In this document: positions 27,104 through 35,127 of the stretch, in pieces
How the letters are laid out: each line of letters starts with the position of its first letter
Numbering within the stretch: the stretch's first letter is position 1
From: an uncultured Chthonomonas sp.
GTDB lineage: Bacteria > Armatimonadota > Chthonomonadetes > Chthonomonadales > Chthonomonadaceae
Direction: 5' to 3'
Assembly (NCBI GenBank): GCA_903859705.1
Contig: CAIONQ010000090.1
Span: forward strand, 32,862 to 96,861
DNA: 64,000 nucleotides
Translations under genes and position numbers: made by a program
The notes under the pieces: generated by a model
Database searches by the model: none
The model's input: the letters and a program-made list of their open reading frames with translations, nothing else
Told to the model about the DNA's origin: nothing

Positions 27104-28140
27104 CCGACCTGTTAGCTCTGGCAATTGAAGAAGACGCATCCGATTTGCACATCATTACCGGGCAGCCCCCTGCTCTGCGCGTTGGTGGCAAACTTACACG
27201 TCAGGATAGCCCAGTGCTATCGACGGAGGAGGTTATTGAGCTGCTGCGGCCACATGTTTCTCAAGATCAACTTGAGATGATTTCTGCACATGCAGGCGAT
27301 GTGGAGCTGTTTATACGTTGTAATGGTAGGCTGTTTCGGGGGTGTACTTTCAGGGAGTTTGCAGGGGTGGGCGCAGCGTTCAGGCAGATACCACAACATA
27401 TTCCAACTCTGAACGAACTGTACGCCACTTCGCCAGAACAACAAGTAAAGGACACCCTGCAAGCAATAACACGCATGGATCAAGGGCTCGTGGTTGTAGC
27501 AGGGCCTTCTGGCAGTGGCAAGTGCACCACGGCTGCGGGGCTGGTAGATACGATTAACCGCGAATGCTGTAAACGCATAATGGTAATAGACAACGTGATG
27601 GATTATGAGTTTTGCAGCCATAACAGTATCGTAACTCAGCACATCATTGGCCGAGATGTTGCCTCGTTTAACCAGGCAGCATTTACGGCAATGAACGCAG
27701 ATGCCAACGTAGTTTATGTAGGTGAGTTACTAAGCATGGAGATGATGCGCCTGGCTCTGGGCCTGGCAGAAACCGGCCATCTGGTATTTGCAGTATTGAA
27801 TGCAAACGGCGCTTCCGAGGCAATCGAGCGTATGTCCGAAGTGTTCCCCGAACCGCGAGATACAATACGGCGCATACTGGCACGGAATTTAGTTGCCGTT
27901 CTAAGCCAGAGGCTGCTGAAAAGATCGGACAAACCCGGACGTGTGGCTGTGCTTGAAGTCCTTCTGAAGTCTGCGAGAATTCAGCAACAGATTGCCGCAG
28001 GTGAGCCAGATTTTACCCCTGCAATTGAAGCGGAGAGCGGCACAGGCATGCAGAGCATGGAGCAGGCAGTAAATAAACTGGTTGGCGCGGGAATTATCAG
28101 CGCAGAAACCGCGGCAGCGGTGTTATCTCACCGAGGTTAA
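27094..28140 (+). CDS. Divergent PilT-like (type IV pilus retraction family) ATPase
   Basis: A 348-residue protein with the full PilT layout: N-terminal PAS-like domain (ASDLHIITGQPPALRVGG) and C-terminal RecA-like domain. Several catalytic signatures are altered. Walker A is GPSGSGKCT (137-145), with Cys in place of Ser. The Asp box reads VIDNVMD instead of IEDPIE. Walker B reads YVGELLSMEMM instead of VGEMRDLET. The His box reads AETGHLVFAVLNANGA, with Asn236 for the usual second His. E211 and H229 remain. It may bind nucleotide with reduced activity, or act as a regulatory paralogue. The overlap with the anti-sigma gene is ten bases. No other pilus gene is nearby. Confidence 0.85.
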   Translation: MELTDLLALAIEEDASDLHIITGQPPALRVGGKLTRQDSPVLSTEEVIELLRPHVSQDQLEMISAHAGDVELFIRCNGRLFRGCTFREFAGVGAAFRQIPQHIPTLNELYATSPEQQVKDTLQAITRMDQGLVVVAGPSGSGKCTTAAGLVDTINRECCKRIMVIDNVMDYEFCSHNSIVTQHIIGRDVASFNQAAFTAMNADANVVYVGELLSMEMMRLALGLAETGHLVFAVLNANGASEAIERMSEVFPEPRDTIRRILARNLVAVLSQRLLKRSDKPGRVAVLEVLLKSARIQQQIAAGEPDFTPAIEAESGTGMQSMEQAVNKLVGAGIISAETAAAVLSHRG

Positions 28141-28226
28141 CACTTGTGATTCACCGCACCGGTTGTGTTTAACAACTGTTATTGGTTTGAACAACCCAGG
28201 TAGTTGCAGATCAATTCTGACCGATG

Positions 28227-30092
28227 CTAAAAGCTGCAATGACCAATCGTTATAAGTGCCTCGGCAACCTCACCAAACGGGCGTCCATTGGCGGTGAGCG
28301 ATGCGGCTATAGGCTGCCGTTTGCAGGCTGTAGCGGCAGGAACCACCTGTAAGCTAATTTCAACCTCTTCTCTGGCCCCGGCTACAACATCGGCTTCCGG
28401 GGCCAACCACCCTTCTGGCAAGGTAAGCGCTACCGAAAGCGTCGCCACGGTTGGGTACGGGTTGCGAAGATGAACCGTGATCTCAAAGGGCTGCGCTGCC
28501 TGTAAACGAGTGCGGTAGGGCCAGATCCACCCACCCCAGCTATCCATATTGAAATGCACATCCGTGTCTGCAAGCGGCATAGATCGTTTTGCAGTTTCTG
28601 CATAGTCGTTGGTCCACCGCTCTATATGCCGGAAGAATGCATCATCCGTAAAAAAGGCGGGCTGGTGGCCCTGGATAACGATGTCTGGCCGATACTCCAA
28701 CATCCACTTTCCGCTCTCAACATACCCGTCCAGCAAGGCACCATTGCGGAACACATGATTCTGTGCTCGGCGGTTATGCTCAAAATCCTCGGCACCCTTG
28801 TAAAAGAAGTACTGATCCCCTGTATGGGCAATGCGCTTGCCATCGGCTTCAAAACCAATCAGAGATGCGTACCGTGTATGCCCGTTCATGGGATGCAACT
28901 TGAACGTGTACTCCTCCCAGGTGAATGGCTGCTCCAGTGAGAGCTTGCGATCTATGCGGCTGGCAACGGGCCAACAGCATGGGAAGCAATGCGCTTCTGG
29001 ATATTCCAATAGATCTGAGAAGTTCTCAGCAGCCCAGCACTCGGTTCCATATATACGTTGAAGCACAGGGATGCCGCAAACATGGTCGTCGTGGAAGTGG
29101 CTCACCAGTACGGCCTCAATCCGGTCAATGCCAAGCTGTCGCTTTAGGCCATCCATTCCGTGGAGCAATGCCCTGCGTCGAGCCGGGCGAGGATACGATT
29201 GCCAATTTGCCGACGTGAAGGAATGGTATCCATAATCGATGGCTATTGCTTTGCCGGATTCACTTATTACATACCAGGTGTTGGCTACCGATTGCGTATC
29301 TCGCCAGAGATGATCGGTAACGCGCTCGAGTGCCGGGGCATGCAGGCTCTCCAGTGAGGCTGTTTTTCCATCGCGCACTTCCAGCAGGGAGCGCATAGAG
29401 TGTCGAAGCTCGGTAAGTGCCTCTTCAATCTCTGAAGATATCGGTGCCCCAAGGCTGGGCAGAAGCAAATCTGGCGAATATGCGGTTAGCTCCAGAGCAG
29501 ACCAGTATACCTGGGCCGCACCTGGCATATCGTTGTAGTTGTACTGCAGAGGTGCGATACGTGGTACACGCCCGGGGCTGTGAATGGTTTCGCCACAGAA
29601 TACGCCTCGACTTCCATCGGCAAGCTGCACGCCGAGCCCAATCTGGCTAACAGTAGCGCCAGGAAGTGGCAGCACATCAACCTTCAGCCCGCAAGCGGGT
29701 ACGTCAAAGCTATCATAATCCCTCAACACACCGGCCACTGGGATGGGCCAAACTGGTGCAAACAGATCCCATAGATTGTCATAAATGATATAGGTTTCAC
29801 GTTCGCGAAAGTGCTGAGATGGGTCTTCAAATATGGCCAGCTCGTACTCTGGAACGTATATAGGAATACCCGCAGCGGCAGCATCTGCCGCCCCGGCTGA
29901 GTGATCTCGGAAATAGTGTGTGCACAGCAGGGCCGTAACGGGTTCTGGCAACTCGGAGCGATGCTGAAGCCAGCGGCCAGTACCGGCGTTTATAACAGCA
30001 ACGCCCTGCGGGCCAGCTACCGCGTATACATTGCAGCTTTCGCCCCCGGCATAAAGCCACAGGCCAACTGCTATCTCATTCCAGAACTTCAT
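28227..30092 (-). CDS. Two-domain metallo-beta-lactamase-fold protein with C-terminal beta-sandwich
   Basis: A 621-residue protein. The first MBL domain (about 1-240) has a broken metal motif, THYFRDHSAG (H59, F61, D63, H64). The second (about 255-510) has the complete SHFHDDHVCG (H332, H334, D336, H337), plus GHTRYAS, HTGDQYFF and IQGHQPAFF as later ligands. Residues 535-615 form a beta-sandwich (PFEITVHLRNPYPTVATLSV, LPEGWLAPE) like the NEW3/NPCBM-associated domain of glycosidases. There is no signal peptide. It is the last gene, nine bases after the permease, of an ABC sugar transporter operon, so it may hydrolyse an imported compound. Confidence 0.8.
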   Translation of the reverse strand: MKFWNEIAVGLWLYAGGESCNVYAVAGPQGVAVINAGTGRWLQHRSELPEPVTALLCTHYFRDHSAGAADAAAAGIPIYVPEYELAIFEDPSQHFRERETYIIYDNLWDLFAPVWPIPVAGVLRDYDSFDVPACGLKVDVLPLPGATVSQIGLGVQLADGSRGVFCGETIHSPGRVPRIAPLQYNYNDMPGAAQVYWSALELTAYSPDLLLPSLGAPISSEIEEALTELRHSMRSLLEVRDGKTASLESLHAPALERVTDHLWRDTQSVANTWYVISESGKAIAIDYGYHSFTSANWQSYPRPARRRALLHGMDGLKRQLGIDRIEAVLVSHFHDDHVCGIPVLQRIYGTECWAAENFSDLLEYPEAHCFPCCWPVASRIDRKLSLEQPFTWEEYTFKLHPMNGHTRYASLIGFEADGKRIAHTGDQYFFYKGAEDFEHNRRAQNHVFRNGALLDGYVESGKWMLEYRPDIVIQGHQPAFFTDDAFFRHIERWTNDYAETAKRSMPLADTDVHFNMDSWGGWIWPYRTRLQAAQPFEITVHLRNPYPTVATLSVALTLPEGWLAPEADVVAGAREEVEISLQVVPAATACKRQPIAASLTANGRPFGEVAEALITIGHCSF

Positions 30093-30101
30093 AGTTCCAC
30101 C

Positions 30102-31037
30102 TTAACCCTTTATGGCCCCCACGGTAATGCCCTTGGTCAACTTCTCCTGCAAGAACAGGTACACAATGAGCGCTGGCGCCATGGCGATTACAAGGCCGGC
30201 AAAAAGTAGCCCAAAATCGCTCTTATACTGAGCCTGCATGCTTATGCTGGCCAAACCAAGTGGCAAGGTTTTGAGCTTATCTGAGTTGAGAAAAACCAGT
30301 CCAAAAAGATACTCGTTCCACAACCCCAGAAAATTGAAGATTGCCACTGTTACCAGGCCGGGTTTGCCAATGGGCATCATAACAGAGAAGAAGGTTCGGT
30401 ACTCGCTTGCACCATCCATCATGGCGGCTTCTCGCAGCTCTGCGGGAAGTGTTTTGAAAAAGGCAGTTAGCACAAACACTGTAAATGGAAGGCTAGCGGC
30501 TACGTAGATGAGAATGAGGCCAGCATGAGAATCGTGGAGAGAGATCGTAAGCTCACCAAACCCCATGCTTCTCACTGGGGGAGCCAACATGCGCGTAAGC
30601 CATTCGCTCATATCGGAGAATTGAAAAAACAGCGGAATCAGGATTAGCTGCATCGGAATTAGCAGCCCGGCCATGAACAGCGTGTATATAACTCCTCTAC
30701 CCTTAAACTCGAAGCGGGCTAACACATATGCGGCCATGCTTCCGAGCAATAATATGAGCGCAAGGCTAATGCCCACTACCTTTACACTGTTGAAGAAGTA
30801 GTCTGAAAAGTGAGAACCAATCCAGGCTTTGCGATAGTTTTCAACAAACACTGCCATGTGCGCGGCGGATGGATGTGTAATCAGGTCTGGCAGGCCAAGC
30901 GGATTGCGGTACATCTCCTGCGTGGATTTGGCACTGGTGTAAAGCACCCATAGCATAGGAAACACCACTGCAAGGAGATATAGCGAAAGCAGGAAGTACT
31001 TTATTCCGGTAAAAACCCGGTTTGCTGCAGCATTCAT
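30102..31037 (-). CDS. ABC sugar transporter permease, MalG/UgpE type
   Basis: An inner-membrane permease of 311 residues with six hydrophobic segments and the EAA loop (REAAMMDGASEYRTFFSVMM), which contacts the ATPase. It lies four bases after the first permease gene. Together with it and the solute-binding protein it forms a carbohydrate-uptake-type importer. No ATPase gene is present in the cluster; such systems usually share a MsmK/UgpC-like ATPase encoded elsewhere. Confidence 0.93.
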   Translation of the reverse strand: MNAAANRVFTGIKYFLLSLYLLAVVFPMLWVLYTSAKSTQEMYRNPLGLPDLITHPSAAHMAVFVENYRKAWIGSHFSDYFFNSVKVVGISLALILLLGSMAAYVLARFEFKGRGVIYTLFMAGLLIPMQLILIPLFFQFSDMSEWLTRMLAPPVRSMGFGELTISLHDSHAGLILIYVAASLPFTVFVLTAFFKTLPAELREAAMMDGASEYRTFFSVMMPIGKPGLVTVAIFNFLGLWNEYLFGLVFLNSDKLKTLPLGLASISMQAQYKSDFGLLFAGLVIAMAPALIVYLFLQEKLTKGITVGAIKG

Positions 31038-31041
31038 AGCA

Positions 31042-31944
31042 TCAGTACTCCAGAGCCTCGCGCTGCAGCAGGCGGCGGCTTACAACGGTTACTATCAGCA
31101 CCAGCAGGAATAGAAGCACAGCAATTGCGGTGCCATAGCCAATGTTATACTGCTCGAAAACGCGAGAGTACATCAGGGTAGACATTGTGTGGGTGGCGGT
31201 TTTCGGTCTGCCATTCTCGAGCACCCAGATGGCATCAAAGTACTTCAGCCCACCGATAATCAGGAAGATAACTCCAGTGGTAAACACCTCCCACATCATG
31301 GGCATTGTGATGCGGAAAAACAGCGTTGTTGGCCCAGCACCATCCAGGCGGGCGGCTTCATAGTACGTTTCTGGAATGTTCTCCATAGCAGCCAGAAACA
31401 GCACCATGTAGAAGCCCGTTGCGCTCCAAACCGTCATGGGCACCAGAGAAGTAAGCAGGCGACTGCTCTCTGTATAGGGAACGGGCTGCGTACGATGAAA
31501 CCAGATGGCCGCAAAATGGTTTAGGAGCCCGACTTTTGTGGGGCTGTAGATTAGCATCCAGAGCAGAGCCACCGCTACAGAGCTTATGATGTTGGGAAAG
31601 AAGAACGCAATGCGGAATACTTTTGCACCTTTAATGCGCTGATGAATCATGTTGGCAAACATGAGCGCGAGCGAAAGTATGAACACGCCTGGCACCAGCA
31701 TAAGAAACAGGTTGTGCTGAATAGCAGGGATAAAATCGGAACCAGGTGCCAGGAAGCTACGGAAGTTTCGCATTCCTACATATACCGGGTCGCTCAGGCC
31801 ATCCCAGCGGGTAAGGCTGTACCGAAACGCATTTATGGTTGGCAGCAGCACAAACAGTGCATACAGCGCCACGGGAGGTGCCAGAAAACTGAACACGAAC
31901 CATGCCTGTGCGCGCGAGTTTCGTTTGCTCAGTCCTGTGGTCAT
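31042..31944 (-). CDS. ABC sugar transporter permease, MalF/UgpA type
   Basis: A 300-residue permease with six membrane segments and the EAA loop YYEAARLDGAGPTTLFFRIT. The short N-terminus (RAQAWFVFSFLAPPVALYAL) is typical of the UgpA branch. The ATG overlaps the solute-binding protein stop by four bases (ATGA). It acts as a heterodimer with the next permease. Confidence 0.93.
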   Translation of the reverse strand: MTTGLSKRNSRAQAWFVFSFLAPPVALYALFVLLPTINAFRYSLTRWDGLSDPVYVGMRNFRSFLAPGSDFIPAIQHNLFLMLVPGVFILSLALMFANMIHQRIKGAKVFRIAFFFPNIISSVAVALLWMLIYSPTKVGLLNHFAAIWFHRTQPVPYTESSRLLTSLVPMTVWSATGFYMVLFLAAMENIPETYYEAARLDGAGPTTLFFRITMPMMWEVFTTGVIFLIIGGLKYFDAIWVLENGRPKTATHTMSTLMYSRVFEQYNIGYGTAIAVLLFLLVLIVTVVSRRLLQREALEY

Positions 31945-33278
31945 TTCAGTGGTGGAACTCCCATAGGGGCAGGCTTGTATATCTCCGGATCCTTGCGAAC
32001 TCGGGCAATTGCGGCATCCAGATGCTTCGCAAACTCTTCCGGAGTAATTTTGCCGGCAATGAGATCCGAGAGGTTATCCTGCGTAACCGTTTTGAACTGC
32101 AGAAACAGGCCGGTAAGGTGATCCGAATAGATGCGTGTGCTGCGGTTCATAACCACAACCGCACTCTGCAATGCCGGGCTAACCGCAACACCATCGATGC
32201 AGTGTTGAACAGGCGCAAGCGTATCCAGCTTCTGGCAATAGGTTCTGGCGCTCTGCAGGCTTTCCATGTACTTCAGGAACTCAAGCGCCTCTTTTGGATG
32301 CTTAGACTCCCGGAATACATAGCAGTTTTCCTGCCCACCGCCGTACACAGCGTTAGGATCGCCCTTGCCACCTTCTACGGCTGGCACCGCGAAGCAGGAC
32401 ATTTCGAAGCCAGGCGGAATAGCGTTCTTCATCTCATTCTTTAGCCACAAACCGCAGAATACCATAGCAGCGCGCCCATTGGCCCACTCCATCTGGCTCT
32501 CGGTGTGGCTCATGCCAGCGCAGCCCTTCTGGAAGTAGTTCACTCCCAGTTCCTGCAGCAACTTTGCAGCATGGATGAATTCAGGGTCCAGAAACGCGCC
32601 GGGTTCAAGATCCTGAATTTTGTACCAGCGATCAAAAGGCACAAGTCGCTGATACGTGCTAAGCAGAATGGGCCAGGCATAATCGGGATATTTGCCCTGA
32701 AATGCGAGGGGAGCAACACCTGCCTTTTTCACCTGCTCACAGAGCGCGGTGAATTCACTCCAGGTGGTAGGTGCTTTCCAGCCATGCTCTCTAAACTGCT
32801 TTTGATCGTACCAGCAAACCCACGCATTCAGGTTCGTGGGCATAGCGTACGAGTGTCCGAGATAGGTGTATTCCGCAAGTACGCCGGGCGTTAGCGAGGC
32901 TCGCCAGGTAATCTGCTGGCCCACGGCAGGGCTATCCAGAGCTTCATCTAAAGGATATAGCTTATTGGCAACTATCAGCTTCCATGCAGGCAGCGTGCAG
33001 TTCGCTATTTCCGGCGGATTGTGCCGCAAGATACGTGGTTTCAGCTTTTCATCTACCCGCGGATCTCCCCACAGATTGATGTGAATGCCAGGGTGAGACT
33101 TCTCATACTCCCGCGCCACACCCTTATGCCAATCAATACCGTACCCACCCTCGAACACTGCCACCTCAATGGTGATGTCGTGAGAATCTGAGCCACGGGT
33201 TAGAGTGCAACCGGCAAGCGATAGCAGGGCTGCGAGAAGTGTGGAAACCCGGAGATATCTGAAATGTCTGAGGTTCAA
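31941..33278 (-). CDS. Extracellular solute-binding lipoprotein of a sugar ABC transporter
   Basis: A 445-residue family-1 solute-binding protein. A lipobox (LSLAGC, Cys at about residue 24) shows that it is a lipid-anchored periplasmic receptor. Typical segments are WHKGVAREYEKSHPGIHINL, PPEIANCTLPAW, YAMPTNLNAWVCWYDQKQF, WANGRAAMVFCGLWLKNE and VYGGGQENCYVF. The start is a TTG with weak upstream AGG, and no better codon is near. It is the first gene of the transporter-MBL operon. The transported sugar is not known; no glycosidase lies in the operon. Confidence 0.9.
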   Translation of the reverse strand: MNLRHFRYLRVSTLLAALLSLAGCTLTRGSDSHDITIEVAVFEGGYGIDWHKGVAREYEKSHPGIHINLWGDPRVDEKLKPRILRHNPPEIANCTLPAWKLIVANKLYPLDEALDSPAVGQQITWRASLTPGVLAEYTYLGHSYAMPTNLNAWVCWYDQKQFREHGWKAPTTWSEFTALCEQVKKAGVAPLAFQGKYPDYAWPILLSTYQRLVPFDRWYKIQDLEPGAFLDPEFIHAAKLLQELGVNYFQKGCAGMSHTESQMEWANGRAAMVFCGLWLKNEMKNAIPPGFEMSCFAVPAVEGGKGDPNAVYGGGQENCYVFRESKHPKEALEFLKYMESLQSARTYCQKLDTLAPVQHCIDGVAVSPALQSAVVVMNRSTRIYSDHLTGLFLQFKTVTQDNLSDLIAGKITPEEFAKHLDAAIARVRKDPEIYKPAPMGVPPLK

Positions 33279-33498
33279 AAGCGTTACCTGGCTGACATAG
33301 GGGAGCGCGAGGCTGCGCTCAGGCTCCTATTGGCTTTTGAACGCGCATATTCCTGCCAGCTGCGGCCTGTAGAGTGGATTGGCATGTGCGATACAGGACC
33401 GCAGCACTACAAAGGCATGGCCTTACCTTACATGCGCAATTTCAACAAAGTAACCAATATTGCAAATAACACCAGACTTTTCGGCATTCATTTTTCAC

Positions 33499-33553
33499 CT
33501 CGAAGGTTAGCGTAGAGCTCTGTGGATTCTATTTTTCCACAGAAACCTTCGAG
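33499..33553 (-). repeat. Long inverted repeat, probable terminator of the small membrane gene
   Basis: CTCGAAGGTT (33499-33508) pairs with AACCTTCGAG (33544-33553), and inside it CTGTGG (33520-33525) pairs with CCACAG (33537-33542). On the minus strand the stem is followed by TGAAAAATGAATG. The left end overlaps the stop of the degenerate small gene, so the hairpin covers its last codons. Confidence 0.6.
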
Positions 33554-33728
33554 TTACCTCAGTACTAAACAGCGCCACAACTGCAATTGCTGACACAAGC
33601 GCTATTGTTCTGCCGGTTCCCAGATGCGGGTGCCCATGGCCCGCAGATAAAATCCTTACCACCACAATAATAACAGCTGCAAGTGCGGTTATCCGTGAAC
33701 GCTACCTCAAACCCGGCGTTGCTTTCAT
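33507..33728 (-). pseudogene. Small two-TM membrane protein gene with an in-frame TAG
   Basis: The ATG at 33728 has GAGGTAATGGA just upstream. The frame reads MKATPGLR, then TAG at 33702-33704, then RSRITALAAVIIVVVRILSA, a short His-rich loop (GHGHPHLG), a second hydrophobic helix (TIALVSAIAVVALFS) and a basic tail (EVTRRFLWKNRIHRALR) ending in TAA at 33507. The coherent two-helix design on both sides of the stop suggests a recent nonsense mutation, a sequencing error, or a later start. The remaining parts of 33279-33833 hold no other gene that I can support. Confidence 0.45.
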
Positions 33729-33833
33729 TCCATTACCTCACTGCCACATGCTACTGGCATACATACGTGAACACCACAACACAATAGTATGCCCCTAAAC
33801 AGGGAGACGGTGTTAAGGTATCTGGATACGCCG

Positions 33834-34961
33834 CTACTTCACCTTGAGTGCCAGCAAGCCCTCGTGCCAGGATGCCGCATAAATAATGTGGTTCATTCTA
33901 TCCATTGCCATTTCAAACGGCACTGCACTGAAGTTCTGGGTAGTGCCCTTGTGCTGGTATGGCTGCCAGGCAATGCCATCCTGTTCAGAAGAGGTAAAGT
34001 ATGGTTCACCTGCATTGGAGCTGCCTGTATATAGCGTATCGCCATCTCCGCAAATTCCAATATACCAGCTGTACACCAGGCCCTGCTTTATTTGCTTCCA
34101 GGATGCACCATTGTCATCGCTCCGAACAGGATACTGGTACCCCCCGGCGTAAAGTGTGCCCCGTTTTGTGCGGTATATCTGGCACCCCCCGTGGGTCATC
34201 TGCTTGTCATAAGCTAATTGCCACGTAGATCCAGCATCCGTGGTGCGAAAGAAGCCCGCACTCTGCGTGGTAAGCAGCCATGTGCTGCCATTGCCAGTGT
34301 GGTTTGCCGGATCGTACAGGAAAAACACTGCCATGCCGTAGCCTCTGGCTGCTGCAGCCGGTGGATTACGCACAATCCACGAAGTTCCGCCATCCTTACT
34401 TTCCAGCACCCCACAGTTACCCTCCAGACCATGCCACGGAGAGTGAAAACTGACAAGGATGTGGTTGAAATCTGTGGGATCCGCAGAGATTGAATAGAGA
34501 TCGCGTGTGCCTACAAAACCTTCGGTAGCTTTTACAAACCCTTCCGGCTGAGCCCACGTTTCGCCAGCATCCAGCGACGTCCAGAACCCCAGAGTATCAC
34601 CGCGAACCCCATCCACACAGTAGAGATGACGAGAGTTTGTGGGGTCTATAACTATGTGTATCGGCTCATCTAGCTTTCCGATTTTACGCCAGGTCATACC
34701 AGAGTTTATGGATTTGTACAGGCCACCCTTCGTTACATCGTAGGCGCAGATGCAGAGATAGATGGTTCCCGGGTTCTGTGGGTCCAATGCCATGCCCTGG
34801 CAAAACACGTGGTTTTGCTCAGTCATAACAACATCTGCTGGGGCAATATGTTTCCATACTCCAACCTCTAATGTGCTTTGAGATTGCGCTGGAACAGTGA
34901 GACAAATCACGTACAGAAACAAAATTATGCAGAACCGTATTACGTTGTTAGGCTGTTTCAT
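33834..34961 (-). CDS. Secreted BNR/Asp-box beta-propeller (sialidase-like fold)
   Basis: A 375-residue exported protein with signal peptide (IIRFC-like leader, hydrophobic core CIILFLYVICLTV, cleavage near QSQS). At least five Asp-box repeats of the S-x-D/N-x-G-x-T-W type are visible: SINSGMTW, SLDAGETW, SKDGGTSW, TTDAGSTW and SDDNGASW. These mark six-bladed sialidase/VPS10-like propellers. The catalytic Arg triad of sialidases is not obvious, so a binding or exo-glycosidase-like role remains open. GGGAGG lies just before the ATG. It is 105 bases upstream of the degenerate small gene on the same strand. Confidence 0.82.
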   Translation of the reverse strand: MKQPNNVIRFCIILFLYVICLTVPAQSQSTLEVGVWKHIAPADVVMTEQNHVFCQGMALDPQNPGTIYLCICAYDVTKGGLYKSINSGMTWRKIGKLDEPIHIVIDPTNSRHLYCVDGVRGDTLGFWTSLDAGETWAQPEGFVKATEGFVGTRDLYSISADPTDFNHILVSFHSPWHGLEGNCGVLESKDGGTSWIVRNPPAAAARGYGMAVFFLYDPANHTGNGSTWLLTTQSAGFFRTTDAGSTWQLAYDKQMTHGGCQIYRTKRGTLYAGGYQYPVRSDDNGASWKQIKQGLVYSWYIGICGDGDTLYTGSSNAGEPYFTSSEQDGIAWQPYQHKGTTQNFSAVPFEMAMDRMNHIIYAASWHEGLLALKVK

Positions 34962-35127
34962 TGCACCTCCCGAAATCGGCTGGCAGGTATTACATGTGCA
35001 TTATCGCATTTACAACTAGTGCATTACATGACAGAGGCAACGCATAGAATAAAACAGGCGGGAAACGAGGCAGTGGTGACGAAGAAACTCGGATACACCC
35101 AGAATGCACGGAGCGAACTCTTATTAT

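Noticed and set aside
33264..33515. Plus-strand frame of 83 residues divergent from the solute-binding protein
   Set aside because: Its start overlaps the first codons of the transporter gene antisense, it has no ribosome site and no homology-like pattern.
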